Assembly: GCA_964459305.1 (NCBI GenBank)
Contig: CAYWNA010000016.1
Span: 1 to 64,000, forward strand
Length of the DNA: 64,000 nucleotides
Direction of reading: 5' to 3'
DNA from: CAYWNA01 sp964459305
Lineage (GTDB): Bacteria; Planctomycetota; Planctomycetia; Pirellulales; Pirellulaceae
Positions 1 to 8,309 of this stretch are shown in pieces (within the stretch, counting starts at the first letter, position 1; each line of letters opens with the position of its first letter). Under the pieces are notes generated by a model. That model did no database searches. It was not told the origin of the DNA and was given only the letters and a program-made list of their open reading frames with translations. Made by a program: the position numbers and the translations under genes.

Positions 1-1137
1 CTAGTCCTTGCGAACGGACGCCACAATCGGCTCCAAGAACGGCCGGAGCACGTCGTAGTGGCCGTCCCAGTTGCGCTGCCAGGATTTCCCTGCCCGCGCG
101 ACGACCATGTCCAAGCTGGGGATGACCACGATCAAGCTGTCGTAGAGCCCCCATGACCAAAACGCATCACACGGGATGTCTTTGAGCGTCCCGTCCGTGT
201 TGTTCCACCACAGCAGGCCGTAGTGATCCGACGCGTTGCCGTAGCGTTTCGGATCGACTTCGGGCAATCCCACGACCGATTCGACGGTTCGGCTGGCTGC
301 CACAACGAACTCGCGCGGCAGGATCTGCTTGCCTTCCCACCTGCCGCCGCGCAAGTAGAGATAACCGATCCGAGCCATGGCATCGACGTTGGCGCTGATT
401 CCGGATCCGAACTCGCGCCGCATCACGCCGTCGATCTTCGCGTCCCGGTAGGAATTGCGGCGCCACACCAGTGCCTTGCGATCGATACCCAACGGCGTGA
501 AGACCCGTTCGCACATCAGCTGGTCGACATCGCGCCCGTACGCCAGCGTCACACATTCGGCCAACCAATTGGGCCCGCCGTCGCTGTAAGACCATTTCGT
601 TCCCGGCTCGAAGATCAACTTCTTGCAGCCACCCGGCTTCTCGAATCCAGCCGTCTGTGTAGCCAGGTGCAGGATCGTCACGTTTTCGATCCAGCCGGTG
701 TTGCGATTCGAATCCGGCGGAACAGCGAACGCAGAATGGTGTTGGGTGACCTTGTCTCGCAGACGGATTTTTCCATCCGCGATTGCCAGTCCCAATGCGG
801 TCACGCCGATCGATTTGGTAGTCGATTTCAAATCGTACCGAGCCCGTGGATTTCCCCACGACATGACGAGCTTGCCGCGGCGAGTGATGTATCCCGATCC
901 GTCGCCGGTCAGAGCGTATTCGCGAGCCAGACGAAGCTGTGTTTCGTCCATGCCGACATCCGCGGGCTTGGCCTCGATCCATTTCGGTAACGGCCAGATT
1001 TCGTCAGCCGCCTCACAATATGTCGTGAGGATGCCGAACGGCATCGTCAGAGCCACGAAAGAAAGTGCTCTGTTCACAATCCTCAAGCCGCGTCCAAAGA
1101 CGCCCGGCGATAACATCCGATCAAGAAGCGTGTTCAT
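1..1137 (-). CDS. Serine hydrolase, beta-lactamase class C / PBP-like
   Basis: A 378-aa exported serine hydrolase of the class C beta-lactamase/penicillin-binding fold, which hydrolyses amides or esters through an acyl-enzyme. The nucleophile motif SxxK is visible as STTK at residues 105-108 and the second motif Y-S-D at 184-186. The first ~43 residues form a signal-like hydrophobic stretch ending near CEAAD. The stop codon is the first three bases of the window, so the gene is complete. It lies 12 bp after the polysaccharide export gene on the same strand and may be the last gene of the EPS operon. Substrate is unknown; an esterase role on the glycan is possible but only inferred. Confidence 0.85.
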   Translation of the reverse strand: MNTLLDRMLSPGVFGRGLRIVNRALSFVALTMPFGILTTYCEAADEIWPLPKWIEAKPADVGMDETQLRLAREYALTGDGSGYITRRGKLVMSWGNPRARYDLKSTTKSIGVTALGLAIADGKIRLRDKVTQHHSAFAVPPDSNRNTGWIENVTILHLATQTAGFEKPGGCKKLIFEPGTKWSYSDGGPNWLAECVTLAYGRDVDQLMCERVFTPLGIDRKALVWRRNSYRDAKIDGVMRREFGSGISANVDAMARIGYLYLRGGRWEGKQILPREFVVAASRTVESVVGLPEVDPKRYGNASDHYGLLWWNNTDGTLKDIPCDAFWSWGLYDSLIVVIPSLDMVVARAGKSWQRNWDGHYDVLRPFLEPIVASVRKD

Positions 1138-1149
1138 ATGATTCGTGGA

Positions 1150-2184
1150 CTAGATTCCCGGAAGCCTCGAGCTAAATCCGATTCCGACGAAATTGCGAAT
1201 CGTTCCCATGGTGAAGGTCAGCGGCGTTTCCTCGACGCTCACAATATCGCCCGGTGCTAGCCGGAGGTTGGACGCTCCGCCGCGTTTCGCCTCACTGACA
1301 GAGGCCGCAATCACCACAGGCTCGTCCATATTGTCCAGTTGCCGGATGACGTGAACCTTGTCGGCAAACTGCAGCGTCCGTCCGCCAGCCAACGCGAGCG
1401 CATCCAGCAATCGGACGTCTCGATCGGTCGGAATCTCGAATTGGTCCGACTTGTTGACCAGCCCAATGACTTGGATCTTCTTCGGCTCACGCTCACGGAC
1501 CATGATGATTGAACCGTCCACGATACGGTAGTCGGGGATGATACCCTGGGTGGCCTGAATTAGATCGACTCGCACGGAGTCATTTTCCGCGACTGTCCGC
1601 CGCCCGTCAGCATGACCGGCAGTCTGGCCGGGGGCACCGGGAGCAGCGCGGATTTCGACAATGGTCGATGCCTCCTCCGCGAGGCCGCCGGCCGCCACCA
1701 AAGCGTTTAGCAGGTCGTTGTCACCGGCCGGCAGATCGTACGCCCCCGGTTTCACCACCGCTCCCACGACGGTGACGCGAATGGTCTTACGACTGGTCAA
1801 TGCCACAGAAACCAGCGGATCACGATAGACCCGCCGAGCAACGCTCTCGTGGCGAATGGCTTGCTCGGCATCTTTCAGGAACAGCCCTGCCACCGGCACC
1901 GGACCCACCAGCGGGATGTCGACCTTGCCACGATCGGATACGCGCAGACGCCAACTCAATGGAGATTGCTCTTCGAGTCCCGTCGCGACCGTGATGTCGA
2001 GGACATCACCGGGATAGATCAGATCGCTTTGAGTTGTCGAACGGGCCAGTTGCGATAGGTCGAGCTTTCGCGTGCTATCGACTCGGCCGACCAATAATTC
2101 CGCAGGTAACTTGCTGGCCTTGTAAACGGCGCCATGGCATCCTGCTGTGGCGATGCAGGCTACCAATAGACAACGTAACGTCAT
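1150..2184 (-). CDS. Polysaccharide export lipoprotein, Wza-like with SLBB domains
   Basis: A 344-aa outer-membrane polysaccharide export protein. The chosen ATG at 2182-2184 gives a signal peptide MTLRCLLVACIATAGC, whose terminal Cys fits a weak lipobox; a longer reading back to 2304 would bury this signal. A Poly_export region (LIYPGDVLDITV, then GKVDIPLVGPVPVAG) is followed by two SLBB-like beta-grasp repeats (VGAVVKPGAYDLP and VIGLVNKSDQFEIP). In Wza systems this protein forms the outer-membrane channel for the finished polymer. It sits near the end of the EPS operon, downstream of the initiating transferase. No Wzc-type tyrosine kinase or co-polymerase is recognisable in this window. Confidence 0.88.
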   Translation of the reverse strand: MTLRCLLVACIATAGCHGAVYKASKLPAELLVGRVDSTRKLDLSQLARSTTQSDLIYPGDVLDITVATGLEEQSPLSWRLRVSDRGKVDIPLVGPVPVAGLFLKDAEQAIRHESVARRVYRDPLVSVALTSRKTIRVTVVGAVVKPGAYDLPAGDNDLLNALVAAGGLAEEASTIVEIRAAPGAPGQTAGHADGRRTVAENDSVRVDLIQATQGIIPDYRIVDGSIIMVREREPKKIQVIGLVNKSDQFEIPTDRDVRLLDALALAGGRTLQFADKVHVIRQLDNMDEPVVIAASVSEAKRGGASNLRLAPGDIVSVEETPLTFTMGTIRNFVGIGFSSRLPGI

Positions 2185-2343
2185 CGTAATCGTCCGCTCG
2201 AAATTCTGAAGCATTTCTTCCCCAGCAATCGGTAATTGGTAATCGAAAACCGCAAATGCTCTCAATCGGCCGTTATGAATCACTCGTCGCCCTATCACCC
2301 GCACTCTTTGCTTTCTGGATGCTAGATGCTGGATGCATCGGAC

Positions 2344-2943
2344 CTATGCCACCTTCTTATGGACCGCGCCTTTTACTTCATCCGCTTGCCGTACTCCGTC
2401 TCGGCGAAGAACTCTGGCAAACGTCCCCAGCAGGACTCGGGAGTCCAGAAGAAACGATTGATGGATGAGATAGTACCGGTCGTACGCCACTTTCTCCGTG
2501 ATCGATAGTTCATCTCTGCCGTTGATCTGAGCCCATCCAGTAATACCGGGGACGAGGTTATGGACACTGTGCAATGCACGAAGCTCGATAAGGTCATGTT
2601 GATTGAAAAGTGCGGGGCGGGGCCCTACGAAGCTCATGTCACCTACCAGAACGCTCCACAGTTGGGGCAGTTCGTCGAGGCTGGTCTTGCGAAGGAAGCG
2701 GCCTATTGGGGTGATCCATTGTCGAGAATCGGTCAGCAAATGCGTGGCCACCTCCGGGGTGTCAATTCGCATGGTACGAAACTTCGGCATACGGAAGATC
2801 CGGTTGCCACGGCCCACCCGATCCGACCGGTACAATACTGGTCCGGGTGACGTGAACTTGACCGTCGCAGCAATGATTGCCATCGGAATTGCCAAGATCA
2901 CCAAACCTAAGATAGCCATCAAGACGTCGAACGCGCGTTTCAT
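2344..2943 (-). CDS. Initiating phosphoglycosyl transferase (bacterial sugar transferase)
   Basis: A 199-aa member of the bacterial sugar transferase family, which moves a sugar-1-phosphate from a nucleotide sugar to undecaprenyl phosphate and so starts the repeat unit. It is the short monotopic form with one N-terminal membrane segment (about residues 8-30). Family motifs are KFRTM, TSLDELPQLW, GDMSFVGPRP and PGITGWAQINGRDE. The ATG at 2941-2943 follows a GGGAG Shine-Dalgarno about 8 bases upstream; an earlier in-frame start at 3021 has no such support. It lies in the EPS operon between the epimerase and the Wza-like exporter. Confidence 0.92.
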   Translation of the reverse strand: MKRAFDVLMAILGLVILAIPMAIIAATVKFTSPGPVLYRSDRVGRGNRIFRMPKFRTMRIDTPEVATHLLTDSRQWITPIGRFLRKTSLDELPQLWSVLVGDMSFVGPRPALFNQHDLIELRALHSVHNLVPGITGWAQINGRDELSITEKVAYDRYYLIHQSFLLDSRVLLGTFARVLRRDGVRQADEVKGAVHKKVA

Positions 2944-3037
2944 CGTTGAGATCTCCCGATATCGTACGCGAACGTGTTTCTTGTTTTGACGCGACAAGTG
3001 AAGCCGTTCATAGCCAAGCACTCCTCATCAACAACGG

Positions 3038-4051
3038 TCACGCGGCCTTTCGCTGCCGTATGGGTCCTTGTGTTTTTCGATACCACGCTACCTCGCGACA
3101 GAGTCCCTCCTGGAGTGACACCGCGGGTTCGAAACCGACATCTCGGCGGAACTTCGATCCGTCGAACACATCTTCGCCAAGCCATTTTTCCAGGGTTTTG
3201 CCCCAGCGCTCCGCCTGCCGTCGAGTGGGCCCGGCCTTGGCAGCCGCCGCCAGTAGCGAACGCGCGGCCCATGCCGGCATGCGGAGTAGCGGCGCACGGC
3301 GTCCGAGCGCCTCGGCCACTCCTGCGACTACTTCTCGCATCCTCACTGGTGAAGGAGCCACGTTGTAAGTTTGCGCTTCTCCGCCGACTTGGCGAAACGC
3401 AGCCGACAGGCACGCTCGCGCCGCGTCATCGCGATGAATCAAGCTCTTCCAGTTCGACCCGTCACCGATCCACACGAAGCGTCCACGATCGATCAACCGC
3501 ATCAGCCTCGCCACGTTGCCCGGATCACCTTCTCCGTAAATGGTCGCCATTCGCAGGATCGTCACCCGCATGCCCGTTTGTTGGGATGCCTCTAACACCT
3601 TCCGTTCGCCTTCGTATTTGCTTTCCGCATAGACCCCATCCGGCCGACAAGCGGTGTCTTCATTGGGCTGGTCGACATGACCACTGCCATAAACCGCCAC
3701 CGAACTGACCAACACAAAATGCTCGACACCCGCTTCCGCTGCTGCTCGTGCCATCGCCCCGGCGGCTTCGGCGTTCAGGGAGAAAAACGCTGAGCGGATG
3801 TGTGAACCGACACGAAACTGATGTGCTAATCCGGCAACGTGGACGACGTAACGCATGTCGCGCAGAACCAAAGTGAGTTGCTGCCGTTTTGCCAAATCAA
3901 GCGGCCAATAGTCGGACATGCCTATGATGGATTGTTGGGCCTGATCACTGGCGCGCACGGCAATCCCCCTCGTCAGCAATTGCTGCACGATGGCAGATCC
4001 GAGGAATCCGTTGGCACCCGTAACCAAGACAGATGGCTGCCGTTTCGTCAT
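3038..4051 (-). CDS. NAD-dependent nucleotide-sugar epimerase/dehydratase
   Basis: A 337-aa extended short-chain dehydrogenase that acts on a nucleotide sugar. The NAD-binding GANGFLG motif lies about 9 residues from the start, and the catalytic YAESK (YxxxK) with the preceding VSSVAVYG lies near the middle. The ATG at 4049-4051 overlaps the stop of a small upstream reading frame (ATGA), which suggests translational coupling. It probably makes a precursor for the EPS repeat unit, and its adjacency to the initiating transferase suggests it supplies the first sugar. The exact substrate (UDP-hexose or UDP-HexNAc) cannot be read from sequence alone. Confidence 0.9.
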   Translation of the reverse strand: MTKRQPSVLVTGANGFLGSAIVQQLLTRGIAVRASDQAQQSIIGMSDYWPLDLAKRQQLTLVLRDMRYVVHVAGLAHQFRVGSHIRSAFFSLNAEAAGAMARAAAEAGVEHFVLVSSVAVYGSGHVDQPNEDTACRPDGVYAESKYEGERKVLEASQQTGMRVTILRMATIYGEGDPGNVARLMRLIDRGRFVWIGDGSNWKSLIHRDDAARACLSAAFRQVGGEAQTYNVAPSPVRMREVVAGVAEALGRRAPLLRMPAWAARSLLAAAAKAGPTRRQAERWGKTLEKWLGEDVFDGSKFRRDVGFEPAVSLQEGLCREVAWYRKTQGPIRQRKAA

Positions 4052-4239
4052 ACAGTCTCTTTCAGCAACAGATGATATCGCGTTCCGCGACGAACCGCCC
4101 TGAACATGACTCGTTGGCTTAGTCTTCTCGCCTCCGTCAGCGCGATCGAGCCGAGATCCCAGACAGGCGACGGCCAAGTCCGCGGACGACAGAACGTTCC
4201 CCAGTTCTTCGATTGGCTGATATGGCAGGAATTGGACAT
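4048..4239 (-). CDS. Small ORF of unknown function, ATGA-coupled to epimerase
   Basis: A 63-aa frame that fills the gap between the GT2 gene and the epimerase. It starts at ATG 4237-4239, eight bases after the GT2 stop, and its TGA overlaps the epimerase ATG. The C-terminal half is basic and amphipathic (SIALTEARRLSQRVMFRA, then RRGTRYHLLL). I do not recognise a family. The exact fit to the gap and the ATGA overlap argue that it is translated, or is the 3' end of a former gene. The Cys- and Trp-rich N-terminus looks less protein-like, so it could be a truncated remnant. Confidence 0.4.
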   Translation of the reverse strand: MSNSCHISQSKNWGTFCRPRTWPSPVWDLGSIALTEARRLSQRVMFRAVRRGTRYHLLLKETV

Positions 4240-4249
4240 TCTCGACCGG

Positions 4250-5095
4250 TCAACGTTTGCGAGGGTCAAACAGGGACAGCACTCTGTACAAGGAATGCTG
4301 TACACATACCGGAAACACTGACCTCAGCAATGGCACAAAACAAGCTAGTTGTTTCCACCAGTGCATCTTCAGAGATCTGGCACCGCTGCGCCCTACCATG
4401 GACTGCTCGTATGCCAGCCTAAGTGGCTGCCGCTTGTGGGTATCTCTGTCAAATCGGTAGTAGATCAAGGGTTCATCGATATTGGCGAATCCTAGCCCGT
4501 GCCTTGCGCACCGGAACCAGAGTTCATAGTCCTGTCGCCTCCTCAAAGCGGGATCGTAGCCTCCGACAGAGAGCACTTTGCAGCGTCGGAACGCGATCGA
4601 AGAATGAATGAAAGGATTAGCCCAGAGGCTCTCGAATATCCGTTCATGGGTAGTCGGCCTCGTTCGAGTCGCGCCCTTGACCCCATGACGATCGATCTCG
4701 ATTGCGTATGACCCGACGATATCAACACCGGCATTCTCTCTTAGGAATGCGAACTGTTTCTCCAAGCGATCCGACTGTGCGATGTCGTCAGCGTCAAGCC
4801 TGAACACAAGATCGAATCCACACCTTTCCAGACCCTTGGATAACGCAGCCCCTAACCCCAGGTTGCGTTGGAGTCTCACAGAGCGGATGTTGAGAACGTC
4901 TCGGAACGCTGATATCGCCCTCGCCAACTGATCCCCGATCGGCCCGTCCTCCACGAGCACCACTTCCCCGGGCCGGCATGTCTGGTCTGCCAGGCTCTGC
5001 AGAGACAGAGTCAGGTATTCCGGGCTGTCCATCTCACAAACGGCCATCAATACGGAGCCGCTCACGACCGTAGGTTCTCGATGCATAGCTTGCAT
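4250..5095 (-). CDS. Glycosyltransferase family 2
   Basis: A GT-A fold family 2 glycosyltransferase (281 aa from ATG 5093-5095, or 278 aa from ATG 5084-5086). The nucleotide-binding start is SVLMAVCEMDSPEYL, the DxD-type metal site is FRLDADD, and the acceptor-side ED-like region is RRRQDYELWFR, a common GT2 pattern. No membrane segment is evident, so it acts in the cytoplasm on lipid-linked intermediates. A longer in-frame reading to 5185 would overlap a separate coding remnant and is not preferred. No strong Shine-Dalgarno precedes either start. It probably adds one sugar of the EPS repeat unit; donor and linkage are unknown. Confidence 0.88.
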   Translation of the reverse strand: MQAMHREPTVVSGSVLMAVCEMDSPEYLTLSLQSLADQTCRPGEVVLVEDGPIGDQLARAISAFRDVLNIRSVRLQRNLGLGAALSKGLERCGFDLVFRLDADDIAQSDRLEKQFAFLRENAGVDIVGSYAIEIDRHGVKGATRTRPTTHERIFESLWANPFIHSSIAFRRCKVLSVGGYDPALRRRQDYELWFRCARHGLGFANIDEPLIYYRFDRDTHKRQPLRLAYEQSMVGRSGARSLKMHWWKQLACFVPLLRSVFPVCVQHSLYRVLSLFDPRKR

Positions 5096-5108
5096 TCGTG
5101 GGCACTTG

Positions 5109-5219
5109 CTATGGAAGGAAGCCGTAATCCTGGTCCACGATTGACTGCATGGCATCATCCAGCCAGTCGACGTCGTCCTTCTCATGGATCACCATGATTA
5201 CCGCGACGGTCACACTCAC
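5109..5219 (-). pseudogene. Remnant of a second GT2 glycosyltransferase N-terminus
   Basis: A 36-codon frame starting at GTG 5217-5219, which overlaps the stop of the upstream propeller gene as GTGA, and ending at TAG 5109-5111. It encodes SVTVAVIMVIHEKDDVDWL followed by a DAMQSIVDQDYGF stretch, the classic first 35 residues of a GT2 transferase (beta-1, the N/HE loop, then an AxQSIxxQ helix). The frame stops there, and the intact GT2 gene begins immediately downstream with its own complete N-terminus. The simplest reading is a truncated former gene whose coupling signal survived; a translated leader peptide is the alternative. Confidence 0.6.
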
Positions 5220-6475
5220 AGCAGGTCTTCCTTGAGTGTCATTTTGTACACGCATCGGACCCCGTCGTGCGCCGAGTCAAGTGTCAGACTGCGGCCGTCG
5301 GGATTCCATCTTGGATGGAGATCGCATCGACTGATGCCCCAGTAGCGCACGGGCGAGAAGAACCGACCGAGAACGGTCAGTTGTGCGTTCTCGAACTTGT
5401 AGAGCAGGAGTGAGCTCAGTCGCGACCGATTGGGATAGGAATCCGTCAGCATGCGTTCGCTGCGAAAAATCGAGGGGTGCCCGTCCTCACGGAGCACGTC
5501 CTCGCCGACCGTACGTGGCGCCGCGTCGCGCCGGTCGTCCAGCAGGTAGTAATGGTCGCCCATGCCGTGCTTACGCGCCCAACAGATGATCCGGTTATCA
5601 TCAATCCACGCACAGTGCGAAACCATGTCGTCCGCGAGCAACTGCCGCAAATCCGAGCCGGCGATGGAGGCGCTCAGTAGACGCGAACGTTTCATGCTGC
5701 CATCGTACCAGCGATGCAAGAAGTTGAAACGTTCCCCGCTCGGCGAAAATTGCAGGTGATTGACTTTGTGAACAGCACCGGCCATCGTTGGTTGGTGCTC
5801 AAAGGCTGCGATCTGCCTCAGAGACAGAATTAGCCGGGTGTCGCCGGTTTTGAGTTCAACACACCAAATGCCATCATCGTCGGGACAGTCGGCGAGACTG
5901 CTGCAGGCAATATTGAAGTAGCCATAGCCGGGACGGAGCTTGGCCAGGCGGGTAAAGTTGAGAGAGACTGCCTTGTGGTTTGACACAGAATAGACCGGCA
6001 TATTCACCGTGCTCTGAGTATCTCCGCTCAGACCATGGACCCGGGCGATGTAGCGTCGTGTACGGGCGTCGTAGTCGTTGAACACAAAGGTGTCGTCGTC
6101 AAGCCACGTCAACATGGCTCCTTGCTGCCAGTTCCACGCGCGGGACTCTGCCAGTCTCGTACTCTTACCCGTTGCGTCGGTTTGCCAGATTTCGACCGGG
6201 CGGCCGTTCTGCGGATTCGCCCCAATCGGTACTTTGTGGTAAAGCGCCGTCCCGCCAGCGTTGAGAGCAGGCTTGTCATAGTAACCCCAGAATGTCGGGC
6301 GGTTATCGGACTGATCGATCCGCTCGATGCTGACGCCGCGTGCGAGGGTCACTCTGTGTGCCGGCTTGTTAAGCATGAAATTAATCCATGCGTAGGCGTG
6401 CTTCGAGCCTTTCTTGATTTCGGGGAATCGATTCAAAGACTCCGCGACGAGGCGCTCGGCTTGACTGTAGCTCAT
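5216..6475 (-). CDS. Cytoplasmic beta-propeller protein, oligogalacturonate-lyase-like (paralogue A)
   Basis: A 419-aa protein with no signal peptide, paralogous to the 12044-13324 gene. Shared blocks, in order, are FWGYYD, WNWQQG, FNDYD, LRPGYGY, DDGIW, NHLQFSPSG, SHCAW, YYLLDD, DGHPS, LTDSYPN and CDLHPR. The repeated blade-like blocks and conserved His residues recall the Mn-binding beta-propeller of oligogalacturonate lyase (WD40/TolB-like), but identity with that enzyme is not shown. The ATG at 6473-6475 follows a GGAG 7 bases upstream. In an EPS operon it may bind or modify an activated or lipid-linked sugar; that role is inference. Confidence 0.7.
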   Translation of the reverse strand: MSYSQAERLVAESLNRFPEIKKGSKHAYAWINFMLNKPAHRVTLARGVSIERIDQSDNRPTFWGYYDKPALNAGGTALYHKVPIGANPQNGRPVEIWQTDATGKSTRLAESRAWNWQQGAMLTWLDDDTFVFNDYDARTRRYIARVHGLSGDTQSTVNMPVYSVSNHKAVSLNFTRLAKLRPGYGYFNIACSSLADCPDDDGIWCVELKTGDTRLILSLRQIAAFEHQPTMAGAVHKVNHLQFSPSGERFNFLHRWYDGSMKRSRLLSASIAGSDLRQLLADDMVSHCAWIDDNRIICWARKHGMGDHYYLLDDRRDAAPRTVGEDVLREDGHPSIFRSERMLTDSYPNRSRLSSLLLYKFENAQLTVLGRFFSPVRYWGISRCDLHPRWNPDGRSLTLDSAHDGVRCVYKMTLKEDLL

Positions 6476-6479
6476 GGGG

Positions 6480-6600
6480 TTGCTCCACCGGGCGACGGTG
6501 CAGATTCTGATAGGACTCCGACATCTCTGCGCATCGAACTTGCAGCGAACGTGGCAGCTCACCGCCCGCGACGCGATGCCATAGCCTGCTTCGGATATGG
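6480..6600 (-). pseudogene. Frameshifted remnant of a GT4 glycosyltransferase C-terminus
   Basis: The 176-bp gap between the radical SAM gene and propeller A encodes, in one frame, HVRCKFDAQ and, one frame over without a gap, EMSESYQNLHRR. The intact GT4 gene at 8306 ends HVQAHFDASS-MSQSYQDLYRH, so the two pieces match its last residues in order and spacing after a single-base deletion near 6530. No N-terminal part of this second GT4 remains. The Shine-Dalgarno of the propeller A gene now lies inside the remnant. Confidence 0.55.
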
Positions 6601-6651
6601 TGCGCAGGCATTCCATTGGCGCTTGCCAAACAACTGCCGCAAAGAGTGTCA

Positions 6652-8079
6652 CTATTCGTGCTGACACGAACACGCTGAATCTTCCCCTCGCGATTCGTAC
6701 CGAATTGCATCGACGTAGCGTGACAACGCATTGAAGGATTTGCGAACAAATCCCCGCAGCCCCATGCGTCGCAAATGGCGCCGCAGCATCTTGGGGCGAA
6801 CATTAAACAAGAGCTCCGCCCTTCGCTTGAAGGCCTGCTTCTCGGGCCAAGTCATGATCTCTGAATTCGGAAGGATCAACCCCTCCCATTCCTGCCAAAC
6901 CAGTCCGCGGTCGAGGATTTCTTGATACATTTCAGACCCCGGCAGGCCGAGGAAAGTATTGAAGTAAACCCACTCGGGGTCCAGGCGTCGAACAAAGCGA
7001 ATCGTCTCGCGGTTCTCCTCCATCGTCTGTCCTGGAATTCCCAGTATCACTGACGCCCCAGCCGCAATCCCGTGCGACTTGACGCGACGGAAGGTACTCT
7101 CGATCTGTTCCAGGTTGGTACCCTTTTTCAACATGTCAAGCACGCGCTGTGTGCCGGACTCGACACCAAACCAAATGGCGCGGCATCCCGCCTTCTTCAT
7201 CAACGCGAGTAGCTCATCGTCTAAGCAGTCGGTGCGGCTTTCGCAAGCCCACACGACACCCGTCTGCAGTTCAATCATGAGACGGCAGAATTCCATGACA
7301 CGCCGTCGATTGAGCGTGAAGTGGTCTTCCCGGAAATTGATAGCTGTGGTTCCATAGTTTTCCTGCATGGCGACCACCTCGGCCACAATGCGGGGGGCGC
7401 TCATAAAGCGGTACCGGCGTCCCCATACGTGTTTGTTTGAGCAGAAGGCACAGCGGAACGGGCAGCCCCGGCTTGTGCTGAGAACGTCACATGGGGTCGC
7501 CCCCACCTCGTTGCCGAAACGACCGTACCGCTCCAGCGGATACAGGTGCAACGGCACAAATGGAATTTCATCCATGTCAGTCAGTGGTGGCCTTGCTGCG
7601 TTCAATACTACCTCACCGCCATTGCTAGCAAACGCCACCCCGGCCACGTCTTCAAGGGCGGGCGCATCTGTCGCTCCAGCCAATGTGGCGCACAGTTCGG
7701 GCATTGTCTCCTCACCTTCGCCAATCACGGCATAGTCGCCGCCCGTTCGCCGTAGTGTTTGCTCGGGATGGACGGTGGCTTCGGGGCCTCCAATGACCAC
7801 GGGGATACCGGACGCTTTGGCTTGCCGGGCGAGTGCAGTCGTCGTCGAAAGAGTGGCAAGGTTAGCCGTGATGGCGACAGCATCCGGGGCGAAGTCACTC
7901 ATTCGTTGATCGAACAGATCCGGCCGATTGTGTTCGAGGTAATCATCATAGATGGCAACTGTGTGACCGCTCCGTTCGCAGGCGCCCGCAACAAGAGAAA
8001 GACCGACGTGGATTGTCGAAGGTAGTCGCCCCATGGGAGCATCGCTCGGCAGATCCGGATTGACAAACAATATTCTCAT
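6652..8079 (-). CDS. B12-binding-domain radical SAM protein
   Basis: A 475-aa protein with an N-terminal cobalamin-binding-like Rossmann domain (about residues 1-140; MRILFVNPDLPSD, then VVIGGPEATVHPE and GEGEET) and a radical SAM domain holding the 4Fe-4S motif C206-x3-C210-x2-C213 (SRGCPFRCAFC). Enzymes of this class perform methylations or rearrangements at unactivated carbons. The ATG at 8077-8079 has AAAGGAG just upstream; the alternative start at 8100 lacks this. It sits in the EPS operon, so a C-methylated or rearranged sugar is one possibility, but many such proteins act on lipids or cofactors. Confidence 0.88.
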   Translation of the reverse strand: MRILFVNPDLPSDAPMGRLPSTIHVGLSLVAGACERSGHTVAIYDDYLEHNRPDLFDQRMSDFAPDAVAITANLATLSTTTALARQAKASGIPVVIGGPEATVHPEQTLRRTGGDYAVIGEGEETMPELCATLAGATDAPALEDVAGVAFASNGGEVVLNAARPPLTDMDEIPFVPLHLYPLERYGRFGNEVGATPCDVLSTSRGCPFRCAFCSNKHVWGRRYRFMSAPRIVAEVVAMQENYGTTAINFREDHFTLNRRRVMEFCRLMIELQTGVVWACESRTDCLDDELLALMKKAGCRAIWFGVESGTQRVLDMLKKGTNLEQIESTFRRVKSHGIAAGASVILGIPGQTMEENRETIRFVRRLDPEWVYFNTFLGLPGSEMYQEILDRGLVWQEWEGLILPNSEIMTWPEKQAFKRRAELLFNVRPKMLRRHLRRMGLRGFVRKSFNALSRYVDAIRYESRGEDSACSCQHE

Positions 8080-8103
8080 GGGTTCATCTCCTTTTCCCAT
8101 TCC

Positions 8104-8309
8104 CTATCTTCCTGCGAGTCGCGTCCTTAGTTCGCGTTTGCCACTTTGGATTAAATCGCGCGGGTAGCATGCAGTGAAAGCATTGAGATGGACCTCCTCG
8201 TCAAAGACGGTTTGGATATGCCGTCCTTTCAACAGACAGGACAACGAGGTCAATCGTGGAGTCGTGTACCAGTTTTCAGGATTTGATGCAATACGTTCGC
8301 ATCGCTCAT
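8104..8309 (-). pseudogene. Degenerate coding remnant, possibly FkbM-type methyltransferase start
   Basis: An ATG at 8307-8309 overlaps the stop of the GT4 gene (ATGA) and encodes MSDANVLHQILKTGTRLHD before a stop. One frame over, the sequence continues as LTSLSCLLKGRHIQTVFD and then a run ending RDLIQSGKRE before a stop at 8104. FkbM methyltransferases start with a helix, then a VFDVGAN glycine motif, then an R..GF.GRI segment; the match is recognisable only in TVFD and the general layout. The coupling signal plus the split frame suggest a decayed gene. Family assignment is tentative. Confidence 0.35.
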
